Shown in pieces: positions 47,303-56,741 of a stretch of 64,000 nt of DNA. The notes under the pieces are model-generated. The model did no database searches. It was not told the origin of the DNA and saw only the letters and a list, made by a program, of their open reading frames with translations. Numbering within the stretch: the first letter of the stretch is position 1; the number at the start of each line of letters is the position of its first letter. The translations under genes were made by a program, and so were the position numbers. This DNA comes from CAVVVS01 sp963751355 (GTDB lineage: Bacteria; Bacteroidota; Ignavibacteria; Ignavibacteriales; Ignavibacteriaceae): the NCBI GenBank assembly GCA_963751355.1, contig CAVVVS010000080.1, forward strand, positions 1 through 64,000, given 5' to 3'.

Positions 47303-47511
47303 AATCCCGGCGGCACAAACGTAAACACCGGTAAAGTGATTTTTGCATCGGTATATTTTTAATTTTGTAGAGACGCACCGCGTGCGTCTCATGCATGTTA
47401 CAGATGTAATTATTATTCAATTTAATTATTTATTATTTATCGATATTCGGAATGATATCTTTTATTTTTTTGATTTTATAAAAGAGAGACGCATGCGATG
47501 CGTCTCTACAA
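47303..47511. repeat. Left flank of the transposase: dispersed block plus REP doublet
   Basis: From 47303 an AATCCCGGCGG block like that at 36734 leads into two palindromes: 47370-47390 (9-bp stem GAGACGCAC, loop CGC) and 47485-47507 (10-bp stem AGAGACGCAT, loop GCG). The part 47367-47511 is repeated almost identically at 48069-48197 after the gene. The second palindrome ends 9 nt before the transposase start codon. Confidence 0.85.
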
Positions 47512-47516
47512 TAATA

Positions 47517-48062
47517 ATGACATTATTTAAGAACAAATACAGAATAGAATCTGCACGGCTAAAGGATTGGGATTATTCAACTCCTTGGTGGTATTATGTA
47601 ACTGTCTGTACAAAAAACATGAAATTGTGGTTTGGGGAAATAAAAAACGAAAACATGATTTTAAACTCAATAGGGAAAGTTATTGATGAAGAATGGAACT
47701 TGACTGGAAAGTTAAGAGAAAAAGTTGAGTTGGATTATTATCAAATAATGCCAAATCATTTTCACGGAATTATAATTATTGAAGGTGAAGAGATTAAAAA
47801 CGTTATTACATCCAATATTACATCAGAGACGCACAGCGATGCGTCGCTACAAAAAACCATGAATAATTTATCATATATCATAAGTGGTTTCAAAGCTGCC
47901 TGCACTGGAAGAATTCATAGAATTGGATATAAAAAATTTTCTTGGCAATCCCGTTTTTACGACCATATAATTCGTAATGAAAAAGATCTCTTTCGCATTC
48001 GTAATTACATTCATAACAATCCACTCAAATGGGAACTTGATGAATATTACTGTAAAGATTAG
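47517..48062 (+). CDS. REP-associated tyrosine transposase (RAYT, Y1_Tnp family)
   Basis: A 181-aa protein from ATG 47517 (the frame is open further upstream, but the codons before lie in the repeat). Landmarks are WWYYVTVCT, the metal-binding HFH (H81, H83) in MPNHFHGIII, and the catalytic Tyr164 in IRNYIHNNPLKW. RAYTs are single-strand transposases related to IS200/IS605 that act on REP palindromes. This copy is flanked on both sides by REP doublets, and a third palindrome (47826-47848) lies inside the coding sequence, translated as SETHSDAS. It has a full set of catalytic residues and may be active. Confidence 0.92.
   Translation: MTLFKNKYRIESARLKDWDYSTPWWYYVTVCTKNMKLWFGEIKNENMILNSIGKVIDEEWNLTGKLREKVELDYYQIMPNHFHGIIIIEGEEIKNVITSNITSETHSDASLQKTMNNLSYIISGFKAACTGRIHRIGYKKFSWQSRFYDHIIRNEKDLFRIRNYIHNNPLKWELDEYYCKD
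47826..47848. repeat. REP-like palindrome inside the transposase coding sequence
   Basis: The stem AGAGACGCA / TGCGTCGCT (one mismatch) with loop CAGCGA lies in frame within the gene, coding for about residues 104-111. It resembles the flanking palindromes. Confidence 0.7.
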
Positions 48063-48068
48063 TTGTGT

Positions 48069-48197
48069 GTAGAGACGCACCGCGTGCGTCTCCTGCAAGT
48101 ATACATGTAATTATTATTCAAATTAATTATTTATCGATATTCGGAATGATATTTTTTATTTTATAAAAAAAGAGACGCATGCGATGCGTCTCTACAA
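48069..48197. repeat. Right flank of the transposase: REP doublet, direct repeat of the left flank
   Basis: Contains palindromes 48072-48092 (GAGACGCAC, loop CGC) and 48171-48193 (AGAGACGCAT, loop GCG), in the same order and orientation as at 47370-47507. The spacer has the same words (TGTAATTATTATTCAA, TTATCGATATTCGGAATGAT). The right unit is 16 nt shorter. Confidence 0.85.
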
Positions 48198-48256
48198 CTC
48201 TGGCACACCGGGTTAATTATTTTTTATTAAAAGTATCTTTGTAATACAATAAATAT

Positions 48257-48550
48257 TTAAGGAATATTTTTAACCATTTCCAAAAATTGATTTCGATCGA
48301 ATAATTTTACCGAATTGGTTGTTACATAACCCTGCGCATTCAACCCGAGCGAGAATGCTGTTGCTGCTTCGTCACTCGGTGCTTCGCCGAAAGATACATA
48401 ATCATATTCCCCTAATGACGCATAAAATTCCTTAACTTTCCCGCCCATTTTTTCGAACGATTTGATCCCTTCCTCAATCCTTTGAGGAGCTTTTTTTATT
48501 TCCTTCCTTCCGAGCTCCGTCAACTTCATTAGAAGCATGTATGTTACCAT
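48257..48550 (-). CDS. GYD-domain protein
   Basis: A 97-aa protein with the family signature LGEYDYVSFGEAPSDEAATA after a helix FEKMGGKVKEFYA. GYD proteins are small ferredoxin-like-fold proteins of unknown role, often near stress genes. It begins MVTYMLLMKLTELGRKEI, as expected for the family. No partner is obvious; it lies between the transposase region and MsrB. Confidence 0.85.
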   Translation of the reverse strand: MVTYMLLMKLTELGRKEIKKAPQRIEEGIKSFEKMGGKVKEFYASLGEYDYVSFGEAPSDEAATAFSLGLNAQGYVTTNSVKLFDRNQFLEMVKNIP

Positions 48551-48684
48551 AGTATCATCCCCCTTTTTATATTTTTGCCGGTGTGCCGGCAGTTATCGGT
48601 AATTGTAAGTTGGTTTAATTTTTAGGAAATATCAAGTACAATAAGAAAGCATAAAATTAACTTATCTTTTATCAGAAAGATTTT

Positions 48685-48758
48685 CTTTGTGGTTCTCGGT
48701 GACCTTTGCGTATCTTTATTAAAACAATTATACGGAGAAGATACAAAGAACCACAAAG
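48685..48758. repeat. Large inverted repeat of the CCACAAAG type
   Basis: A 12-bp outer stem (CTTTGTGGTTCT 48685-48696 with AGAACCACAAAG 48747-48758) and a 7-bp inner stem (48710-48716 with 48738-48744) form a large hairpin. Similar words are common between genes in many bacteria. It could end transcription of msrB, but no T-run is seen. Confidence 0.55.
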
Positions 48759-48801
48759 GTTTATTAATATTTATTTGTTAATATGTCCAAACTTCCCCTC
48801 A

Positions 48802-49353
48802 TTATTTCGAAGTAGTACTGTCGGGTACAAAATCCAGTATAATTGAATTCATGCAGAAACGTTTGCCGGTCGGCGGGGGACCGTCGTCGAATATATGTCC
48901 AAGATGCGCACCGCATCGCCCGCACAAGACTTCGGTACGAATCATCCCATGGGATATATCGCGTTTATAAATAACACTGTTAGGTCTTATTGTTTCAAAA
49001 AAGCTCGGCCAGCCGCACGTGCTTGCAAACCATGCGTTCGAACGAAACAAAGCGTTTCCACAGGCAGCACAGTAATATGTACCTTTCCCGGTTTGGTCTA
49101 CGTATTTCCCCGTGTAGGGTCTCTCGGTAGCTTTTTCACGTGCCACTTCGTAAACATCATGAGGTAGAATTTTTTTCCAAACCGAGTCTGGAAGATCCAG
49201 TTTATTTGTGTCTGTCCTTGAATAATATGGATTATCCGGGTGTGTAGATTCTGCCATGGCTGCCTTCTCTCCTTTCTTAATTTCTGATTTATTTTGACAG
49301 CTTGCGGATATGAATGCAGTTGAAATAATTAATAATAATATCATTTTTTTCAT
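48802..49353 (-). CDS. msrB: Peptide-methionine (R)-S-oxide reductase MsrB, lipoprotein
   Basis: A 183-aa protein with lipobox SASC (Cys19). All MsrB residues are present: zinc ligands C95, C98, C144 and C147, GWPSF, HLGHIFDDGPPPTGKRFCMNS and catalytic Cys167. C113 is the likely resolving Cys. It repairs oxidised methionine (R form) in proteins. The lipid anchor places it in the periplasm or outer membrane, so it would defend envelope proteins along with SodC. It is not fused to MsrA here. Confidence 0.95.
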   Translation of the reverse strand: MKKMILLLIISTAFISASCQNKSEIKKGEKAAMAESTHPDNPYYSRTDTNKLDLPDSVWKKILPHDVYEVAREKATERPYTGKYVDQTGKGTYYCAACGNALFRSNAWFASTCGWPSFFETIRPNSVIYKRDISHGMIRTEVLCGRCGAHLGHIFDDGPPPTGKRFCMNSIILDFVPDSTTSK

Positions 49354-49437
49354 AATAATTTCCCGTAATCATAAAAACACTGATAACATGAATTAGACAG
49401 GCAAACAGAGATCAGTGCCGTTGAACATATATTTATT

Positions 49438-50436
49438 TTAACATTTAATCCAGTTATTTGTTTCCGCACTTTTTACGATTGCATCTATTACTTTCATATT
49501 GTTTACCGCATCACTCAACGGAGTTGGAACTTCAGTATTTTCCAGAACAGCTCTCGAAAACATATCACCCTGCAATGTGTATTGATCAACCGGATCAAAA
49601 ACTATTTCTTCATTTTTTCCATTAATAAAAAGCCATATCCGTGTTTGTTTATCGGGCGGAGTATTGACAGGAATCTCTACCTCAATGCGTCCATTTGTAC
49701 CGAAAACATGTGCACGCTGGTAGGGCGTTAGTTGAGTAGAACAGGTAAAACTTGAACTGATCCCGGAAGAAAAATCCAGCATACCGGATGCCAGCCGGTC
49801 TACTTTCATCCCTGGGTCGATATCAGTTAATCCAACGACGCGCTCCGGTTCTTTATCCAGAATAAAACGGGGAAACGAAATACAATAGCAGCCGATGTCC
49901 ATTAGTCCGCCCCCGCCGATGCCGGGTTTGTTGCGGATATTTTGCGGATCAACATTATAATAAGAAAAAAACGAATGTATCGTTTTTACTTCACCGACTG
50001 CACCTTCTTTCACAAGGGATTTAACTTTTTGCCACTGTGGATGAAAACGGTACATGAATGCTTCCATCACTTTTAATTCAGGATGTTCATCCGCAGCTTT
50101 TGCCAGCAATTCGGCTTCAGCAGCATTTAGTGCTATAGGTTTTTCACAAAGGACATGCTTCCCTGCTTCAATCGCTTTTATCGTCATCGGAACATGCAGA
50201 TGATTGGGAAGCGGATTATAAACTGCGTCAATATCAGGATCGCTTAACAATTCTTCATAAGAACCGTATGCATTTGGTATGTTTAATTCATCCGCAGTTT
50301 CCTTAGCTTTATTTATATAACGGGAAGAAATTGCGGTAATATCACAATACTCTCCCTTCTGCATAGCGGGAATTACTTTTTTTACTCCTATTTTTGCGGT
50401 GCTCAATATTCCCCAGCGGACTTTTTTATTTGCCAT
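49438..50436 (-). CDS. Gfo/Idh/MocA-family oxidoreductase
   Basis: A 332-aa NAD(P)-dependent sugar dehydrogenase-like protein. The Rossmann start is WGILSTAKIGVKKVIPAMQK, followed by NPLPNHLHVPMTIKAIEAGK and the catalytic-type CEKPIALN motif, then a beta-sheet C-terminal domain. This family oxidises or reduces sugars, inositols or related compounds. It resembles trans-1,2-dihydrobenzene-1,2-diol or 1,5-anhydrofructose/xylose dehydrogenases of the group. There is no signal peptide. It is a single gene; the substrate is unknown. Confidence 0.92.
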   Translation of the reverse strand: MANKKVRWGILSTAKIGVKKVIPAMQKGEYCDITAISSRYINKAKETADELNIPNAYGSYEELLSDPDIDAVYNPLPNHLHVPMTIKAIEAGKHVLCEKPIALNAAEAELLAKAADEHPELKVMEAFMYRFHPQWQKVKSLVKEGAVGEVKTIHSFFSYYNVDPQNIRNKPGIGGGGLMDIGCYCISFPRFILDKEPERVVGLTDIDPGMKVDRLASGMLDFSSGISSSFTCSTQLTPYQRAHVFGTNGRIEVEIPVNTPPDKQTRIWLFINGKNEEIVFDPVDQYTLQGDMFSRAVLENTEVPTPLSDAVNNMKVIDAIVKSAETNNWIKC

Positions 50437-51069
50437 TATTCCCTCGAATGATTACAAAAATATTTTGAACATTTATCTGCTTTCTTTAAAGATATAAAAT
50501 AATGTCAAAAGTTTTGTCGAATTGATCAAAGAAATTCGAAAAACGGCATTAAAATTTTACAAGGTTATAATCTTTTGATATAAAGAGGTGATGCGGCAAA
50601 ATAATTTTTAGTGAAACACGAGGGAATAAATGTCACCCAATTTTCAGCTAACTCCGGAAAGAGTTCAACAAATGAATCACTAGCTAAAAGTATTGATTTC
50701 GGAACAAGGATTAACGATTTAAGATTTTAGATGTGTTTGACAGCGCCGGATTTTCATTTCTTACATCACTAATGGGTATCCGTAAAAAAAAGAACATCAT
50801 TGAGGATAGCATACATCCATATTTTTCCAACATCCTTTAATGATCTAATCGAACCAATTACTTAAAACATTATTTTTCGCCGGTCAACAAATAATTTTGC
50901 CGGCTATCCGATTTTTATGTGAGACTAATATTTTTATTTGATAAATTGAGTATTAACTACAAACAAATCTTAATATTATGCCTTCTTCCGTACAAATAAT
51001 TCCCATTACCAAATTTTCATATCATAAAAAATTAATCAACTATTTTATAAATAAATCATTAGAGGTTTT
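50437..51069. other. Divergent intergenic region
   Basis: About 630 bp between the Gfo/Idh gene (minus) and the tricorn-like protease (plus). A 17-codon frame at about 50630 (MSPNFQLTPERVQQMNH, then a stop) looks protein-like but is too short to name. Nothing else is visible. Confidence 0.4.
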
Positions 51070-54000
51070 ATGAAAAAGATCGCTTTACTCTTTTCTTTAC
51101 TGCTGCTTACTGCATTTGCCGGTAATTTATTTGCCCAGATTGATGCAAGAATGCTGCAGTATCCTGACGTATCGAAAACAAAAATTGTTTTTTCATACGG
51201 TGACAACCTTTGGATTGTATCCAAGGAAGGCGGAGTTGCAAATAAATTAACAACCCCCAAAGGAGTAGAAATTCTACCGCGTTTTTCACCTGACGGTTCA
51301 CATATTGCATTCAGCGGAAATTATGAAGGGAACGTTGATATTTATGTTATTCCTTCCGAAGGTGGGATGCCTGTTAGAGTTACCCATCAGGGAATGGCGG
51401 ACAAAATGGTTTGCTGGTATCCGGACGGAAAACACCTGCTTTATGCTTCATCAATGGAAAGCGGGAAACAAAGATTCGATCAATTTTATAAAGTTTCTCC
51501 CGATGGCGGGATGCCTGAAAAATTGGTTTTACCCTACGGTGAGTTTGCCTCAATTTCGCCGGACGGTAATTCGATTGCATATACTCCGCGTACACGTGTT
51601 TTCCGTACATGGAAACGATACCGCGGAGGCATGGCAACAGATATCTGGATCTACAATTTTGATAAAAATACCGCAGAAAATATAACCGATGAAGCTGCCA
51701 ACGATGAATTTCCGATGTGGCATAACAACATTATTTATTACTTATCCGATCGCGGTCCAGCCGAAAGAGCCAATATCTGGTCATATAATTTGAGTACAAA
51801 AGAAAAAAAGCAAATTACCGATTTTAAAGATTTTGATATTCACTTCCCCGCAATGGGTCCCGGCGACATTGTATTCGAAGCTGGCGGAAAGCTTTATCTT
51901 TTAGATCTAAAAACAGATAAATATCATGAAGTAAAAGTGGAAGTTGTTACAGACGAACTCACGCTAATGCCTCATACGGAAAATGTTGAGAAAAAAATTC
52001 GGAATTATTTTCTCTCTCCGGACGGCAAGCGCGCATTATTTGAAGCCCGCGGTGATGTGTTTTCGGTTCCTGCTGAAGAAGGAAATATAGTTGATCTTAC
52101 CAATTCATCCGGTTACGCCGAAAGATTTCCTGCATGGTCTCCAAACGGAAAATACGTTGCATACTGGAGTGATCGTTCGGGGGAATATGAATTGACGTTG
52201 AAGGACATGGAAAGTCCTGCAAAAGAAAAGAAATTGACTTCATACGGTCCCGGTTACAGGTATCAAATTTTTTGGTCGCCCGATAGTAAGAAGATGGCTT
52301 TCATAGATAAAGCAATGAACATATATATTTATAATATGGATAAAGATAAAACCGTAAAAGTAGATAAGGAATTATATGCTTATGAAGGCAACTTGGAGAA
52401 CTTTACGGTTTCATGGTCATCGGACAGCAGGTGGGTTGCTTATGCAAAAGATCTGGACAACCTTCACAGCGCAATTTATATTTATGACACGAAGGATGAA
52501 AAAACTCACCCCGTAACAACAGGCTTCTATAGCGATGCACAGCCTGTTTTTGATCCCGGCGGTAAGTATTTATACTATTTTACTGACCGTAGTCTCAAAC
52601 CATTGTACAGCGATATGCAAAATACATGGATATACGCAAATTCCACAAACCTGGCGGCGGTTACGCTTCAGTCCGGTGTCGCTTCACCTATTGCTCCTAA
52701 AAACGACACAGTTGCGGTAAAACAGGATGAAGAAAAGAAGAAAGATGATAAAGACGATTCAAAAGCAAAAAAGAAAAAAGAAGAAAAATCAAAAGAGATA
52801 AATATCGATTTTGCGAATATTGAGGCAAGATCGGTAGTTCTTCTGCCCGAGGCAGGCAACTATACAAACCTTGAAGCCGTAACGGGGAAAGTTGTTTATT
52901 TAAAACTTCCTAATACGGGCTCGGCGGATAAGAAAAAATCGATTGATTATTACGATTTAAAGAAACGTGAGCAAAAAACAATAGCCGGCGGTGTTGATAA
53001 TTATACTATTTCCGCGGACGGCAAAAAAATGATGATTGCTAAATCCGGTTCTTATTATGTAGTAGATGTTGCACCCGAGCAAAAACTGGAAAAGAAAGTG
53101 CCGGTCTCCGAATTGGAAATGACAATCAATCCGCGCGCGGAATGGCATCAAATATTTAATGATGTCTGGCGTTTTGAACGTGATTTCTTTTACGATCCGA
53201 ATATGCACGGCGTAAATTGGGAAAAGATGCGGGAACGCTACGGTAAACTGATTGACTATGCCGTAACCCGATCGGATGTAAATTATATTTTGGGAGAACT
53301 AATCGGTGAAATGAGTTCTTCACATACTTACAGAGGCGGCGGTGATATAGAGACACCTGAAAAAAGAGCCGTGGGTTATTTGGGAATCGATTGGGAACTT
53401 TCCAACGGCGCTTACAGAATTAAAAAGATTATCAAAGCTGCACCCTGGGATATTGAAAACAGATCACCGCTGGATCAGCCAGGGATAAATGTAAAAGAAG
53501 GTGATTATATTTTGGCGGTTAACGGTGTTCCTATTGATGTAACAAAAGATCCGTGGGCTGCGTTTCAAGGTCTTGCAAATAAAACGGTTGAGTTGACCTT
53601 AAACAGCAAACCAACTATGGATGGTGCAAGAAATATTATAGTTAAAACTATGTCGAATGAAACAAGATTAAGAAACCTCGCATGGATTGAAGCAAATAGA
53701 AAAACGGTTGAAAAACAAACAGACGGAAAGATAGGTTATATTTATGTCCCCGACACCGGTATCCACGGGCAGGATGAGCTGCTCCGGGAATTTTTAGCCC
53801 AGGTTGATAAGCAGGGATTAATAGTAGATGAACGATTCAATAACGGCGGACAGATTCCCGATAGATTTATTGAATTATTAAACCGGAAACCCCTGGCATT
53901 CTTTGCGGTTCGCGACGGAAAAAATTGGCAATGGCCCCAATTTGCAGTCTCCGGTCCTAAGGTTATGCTGATTAACGGCTGGAGCGGTTCGGGCGGCGAT

Positions 54001-54324
54001 GCATTCCCTGATTTCTTCAGAAAAGCTGGATTAGGAAAACTAATCGGTGAAAGAACCTGGGGCGGATTAATTGGTATCTCAGGCGCTCCGTCATTGGTTG
54101 ACGGCGGGTTTATAACCGTCCCCACATTCAGGCAATATAATCCCGACGGAACATGGTTCGCGGAAGGACACGGTGTTGATCCCGATATAAAAGTGGTTGA
54201 TGATCCGGCACAAATGGTAAAAGGAATCGATCCTCAATTAGAAAAAGCCATCGATGTAGTAATGCAGGAATTAAAGACCAATCCGCCTGTTAATCCAAAA
54301 CAGCCTCCGTATCAAAAAAGATAG
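51070..54324 (+). CDS. Tricorn-like S41 protease, exported
   Basis: A 1084-aa protein with a signal peptide (1-22). Residues 30-540 form one or two beta-propellers of PD40/WD40-like repeats (SPDGKRALFEARGDV, SPNGKYVAYWSDRSGEYEL). A Lys/Asp/Glu linker (about 555-580) leads to a helical core domain, a PDZ domain (about 770-850) and the S41 peptidase. Catalytic residues match tricorn: His752 in SSSHTYRGGGD and Ser974 in NGWSGSGGDAFPDFF. Tricorn-like enzymes digest peptides, and the signal peptide places this one in the periplasm. The mature protein and all core domains appear complete. Confidence 0.93.
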   Translation: MKKIALLFSLLLLTAFAGNLFAQIDARMLQYPDVSKTKIVFSYGDNLWIVSKEGGVANKLTTPKGVEILPRFSPDGSHIAFSGNYEGNVDIYVIPSEGGMPVRVTHQGMADKMVCWYPDGKHLLYASSMESGKQRFDQFYKVSPDGGMPEKLVLPYGEFASISPDGNSIAYTPRTRVFRTWKRYRGGMATDIWIYNFDKNTAENITDEAANDEFPMWHNNIIYYLSDRGPAERANIWSYNLSTKEKKQITDFKDFDIHFPAMGPGDIVFEAGGKLYLLDLKTDKYHEVKVEVVTDELTLMPHTENVEKKIRNYFLSPDGKRALFEARGDVFSVPAEEGNIVDLTNSSGYAERFPAWSPNGKYVAYWSDRSGEYELTLKDMESPAKEKKLTSYGPGYRYQIFWSPDSKKMAFIDKAMNIYIYNMDKDKTVKVDKELYAYEGNLENFTVSWSSDSRWVAYAKDLDNLHSAIYIYDTKDEKTHPVTTGFYSDAQPVFDPGGKYLYYFTDRSLKPLYSDMQNTWIYANSTNLAAVTLQSGVASPIAPKNDTVAVKQDEEKKKDDKDDSKAKKKKEEKSKEINIDFANIEARSVVLLPEAGNYTNLEAVTGKVVYLKLPNTGSADKKKSIDYYDLKKREQKTIAGGVDNYTISADGKKMMIAKSGSYYVVDVAPEQKLEKKVPVSELEMTINPRAEWHQIFNDVWRFERDFFYDPNMHGVNWEKMRERYGKLIDYAVTRSDVNYILGELIGEMSSSHTYRGGGDIETPEKRAVGYLGIDWELSNGAYRIKKIIKAAPWDIENRSPLDQPGINVKEGDYILAVNGVPIDVTKDPWAAFQGLANKTVELTLNSKPTMDGARNIIVKTMSNETRLRNLAWIEANRKTVEKQTDGKIGYIYVPDTGIHGQDELLREFLAQVDKQGLIVDERFNNGGQIPDRFIELLNRKPLAFFAVRDGKNWQWPQFAVSGPKVMLINGWSGSGGDAFPDFFRKAGLGKLIGERTWGGLIGISGAPSLVDGGFITVPTFRQYNPDGTWFAEGHGVDPDIKVVDDPAQMVKGIDPQLEKAIDVVMQELKTNPPVNPKQPPYQKR

Positions 54325-54331
54325 ATCATTT

Positions 54332-54374
54332 CAGGGCGGAGTTTTGCTTCGCCCTGTTTCATATTTTTCATAAA
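54332..54374 (+). terminator. Rho-independent terminator after the tricorn-like protease
   Basis: A 10-bp stem CAGGGCGGAG / CTTCGCCCTG (one G-U pair) with a 5-nt loop is followed by TTT and, a few nt on, TTTTT. It lies 8 nt after the stop codon. Confidence 0.8.
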
Positions 54375-54405
54375 TAAATTTTATTAGCGCTACGGATTAA
54401 AGCAT

Positions 54406-55323
54406 ATGATTGAAATAAAAAACATTACCAAAAAATTTCCTACTACAACGGCACTCGACGGAATAAATCTAAAAATAAAAGATAGAGATTTTTTCGGACT
54501 GCTGGGTCCAAACGGTGCAGGCAAATCCACACTTATGAATCTTCTTATAGGTTATCTCGATTCCGACGCGGGTGAAATTAATATTGATAACGAAAAAGTG
54601 AAAAAAAATAATCTGAACATTCGAAAAAAGATCGGGTTTGTTCCGCAGTCAATAGCATTGTACGATGATATTTCCGCTCTTGAAAACCTGGAAATATTCG
54701 GCTCGTTTTACGGTATAAAGAAAAACTTATTGAGAGCAGTAATAGCAGAAAATCTTCAAAGAGTTCAATTATATGAGAGACGGAAAGAAAAAGTAAAAAA
54801 TTTTTCCGGCGGAATGAAAAGACGACTGAACATTGCGGCAAGTCTGCTTCATGATCCGCAAATACTGCTTTGTGATGAGCCCACGGTTGGAGTGGATCCT
54901 CAATCACGCAACGCTATTTTCGATTATCTTATTAAATTAAATGAAGCCGGGAAAACAATAGTTTATACTACTCACTACATGGAAGAAGCGGAAAGACTCT
55001 GCAATAATATTGCAATTATCGATGCGGGTAGCATAATTGCCGAAGGAACACTTGAACGGCTGCTGGAAAAGCTTCCTTACGAGCAGACTATCTTGATTAA
55101 CAAAAATCATAATACCGAAAATAAACTGGATTTATTAAAATCATTCGGCACTCTTCTTAACGAACAGGAAAGATATGAGTTAAAACCTGATAATAATTTT
55201 AAGCTTTCCAATTTTTTCAAAATTATTGAAGAAAATGAAATCAGCTATAATTCGGTTGATATACGTAAACCATCACTGGAAGCTTTATTCCTTCATTTAA
55301 CCGGCAGGAGGCTTAGAGATTGA
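54406..55323 (+). CDS. ABC-2 type transporter ATP-binding protein
   Basis: A 305-aa ATPase with Walker A GPNGAGKST, signature FSGGMKRRLNIAA, Walker B ILLCDEPTVGVD and the switch His in VYTTHYMEEAERL. The C-terminal 80 residues follow the pattern of drug or antibiotic exporters (DrrA/CcmA-like). It overlaps the permease gene by 4 bp. The pair would export a drug, lipid or other small molecule; no substrate genes are adjacent. Confidence 0.93.
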   Translation: MIEIKNITKKFPTTTALDGINLKIKDRDFFGLLGPNGAGKSTLMNLLIGYLDSDAGEINIDNEKVKKNNLNIRKKIGFVPQSIALYDDISALENLEIFGSFYGIKKNLLRAVIAENLQRVQLYERRKEKVKNFSGGMKRRLNIAASLLHDPQILLCDEPTVGVDPQSRNAIFDYLIKLNEAGKTIVYTTHYMEEAERLCNNIAIIDAGSIIAEGTLERLLEKLPYEQTILINKNHNTENKLDLLKSFGTLLNEQERYELKPDNNFKLSNFFKIIEENEISYNSVDIRKPSLEALFLHLTGRRLRD

Positions 55324-56633
55324 GAACCATAATAAGTCTTATAAAAAAAGATTACAAATTGTTTTTCCACGACAAACCGGCGATGAGTCTCACCTTTCTC
55401 GTACCTATAGTTTTAATTTATATTTTCGGATCGATATTCGGCGGTTCCGGAAACAGTCCCAAAGGAATTAATATTGCATTTATAAACAACAGCAATTCAA
55501 AAATTGCAAAGAAATTGGAGACGGTGCTGGATACAACACAGGCATTTAAGCTGATCAGACAATACATCGACGAAGAAGGAAAAATTGTTAAGTTCGATAC
55601 CAACTCTGTTAAAGATTACGTTAAAAAGGGTAATGCTTCCGCTGCATTGGTGATTCCTGAAGATGCGTTCACGGATACTTCAACAGGATTTAAGCTGAAA
55701 TTTTATTATGATCCGAAAAACGAAATCGAGATGCAGACAATAGAGGGCTTAATGCAGCAGACGATCATGTCGCAAATGCCTAATATTTTTCTTGCAAGCA
55801 TGCAGCATAGGGCTGAAACTACTTTGGGTAAAAACAAAGGCATGAGCTTTAACCGGAAAATCGCTTCAATTGTCAGCGAGTACTACGATGTGGATACTTC
55901 GCAAATATCAAAATGGACTAATTTCAGTTTCCTCGATTCAACAATGAGCGATACTGCGTCCGCACAGACTAACTTTTTTAAAAATATTCTTGAGCTGGAT
56001 AAAGTACAATTGGTTGGAAAAGATATTAATAACCCGGGAGCAACAAGGAGTGTAGGCGGCTGGGCGATGATGTTCCTTTTGTTCACGATAACCGCTTCTT
56101 CCACTTCGTTGTTCGATGAAAACAAAAGCGGCGTTGTGGTGAGAATACTTTCCGCACCAGTTTCCAGAGTTCAGATTTTATGGGGAAAATACTTATATAA
56201 TATTTCCCTGGGTTGTATTCAGCTTGGAATATTATTTTTTGCCGGTTATATGTTTTTCAACATAGATATTTTTTCTAATCTTTTTAATTTAATTTTAATT
56301 ATTATTGCATCTGCGGCAGCGAGTACTGCATTTGGGATGCTGCTGGCGGCATTTAGTAAAACATCCGCTCAGGCAAACGGACTCGGAACATTTTTAATCT
56401 TGACTATGAGTGCAATAGGGGGAGCGTGGTTTCCTACCTTCATACTGCCTCATTTTATACAAGTCCTAAGTAAAGGAACAATTGTCTATTGGTCGATTGA
56501 GGGGTTTTTAGCAGTACTTTGGCGAAACGCAACAACAATCGAAATACTTCCGTACATCGGAATTTTATTGGGAATATCAACCATAGTGAATTTCGTAAGT
56601 GTTTTACAGTTTAAGAAAGGGAATGTGTTTTAA
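55320..56633 (+). CDS. ABC-2 type transporter permease
   Basis: A 437-aa membrane protein. A long extracytoplasmic loop follows the first helix (about 40-230), and five more helices follow, as in the ABC-2 family (YhaP/NatB type). It starts with TTG 55320, decided by an AGGAGG ribosome-binding site (55306-55311) and by coupling to the stop of the ATPase gene. It forms the channel for that ATPase. Confidence 0.92.
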   Translation: MRTIISLIKKDYKLFFHDKPAMSLTFLVPIVLIYIFGSIFGGSGNSPKGINIAFINNSNSKIAKKLETVLDTTQAFKLIRQYIDEEGKIVKFDTNSVKDYVKKGNASAALVIPEDAFTDTSTGFKLKFYYDPKNEIEMQTIEGLMQQTIMSQMPNIFLASMQHRAETTLGKNKGMSFNRKIASIVSEYYDVDTSQISKWTNFSFLDSTMSDTASAQTNFFKNILELDKVQLVGKDINNPGATRSVGGWAMMFLLFTITASSTSLFDENKSGVVVRILSAPVSRVQILWGKYLYNISLGCIQLGILFFAGYMFFNIDIFSNLFNLILIIIASAAASTAFGMLLAAFSKTSAQANGLGTFLILTMSAIGGAWFPTFILPHFIQVLSKGTIVYWSIEGFLAVLWRNATTIEILPYIGILLGISTIVNFVSVLQFKKGNVF

Positions 56634-56741
56634 TACGAGGGTATAATTTTCATTGCAATTTTTAATTAGTACGAGATTGAATAAATAAAAATTGTTTATC
56701 TTTAATGATAAAATTCAGTACAATATTAATCCGGATGCGGT

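Noticed and set aside
47343..47516. Upstream extension of the transposase reading frame from 47343
   Set aside because: These codons lie in the repeated flank, whose equivalent is found after the gene and at 36.8 kb, and the conserved RAYT part begins after ATG 47517.
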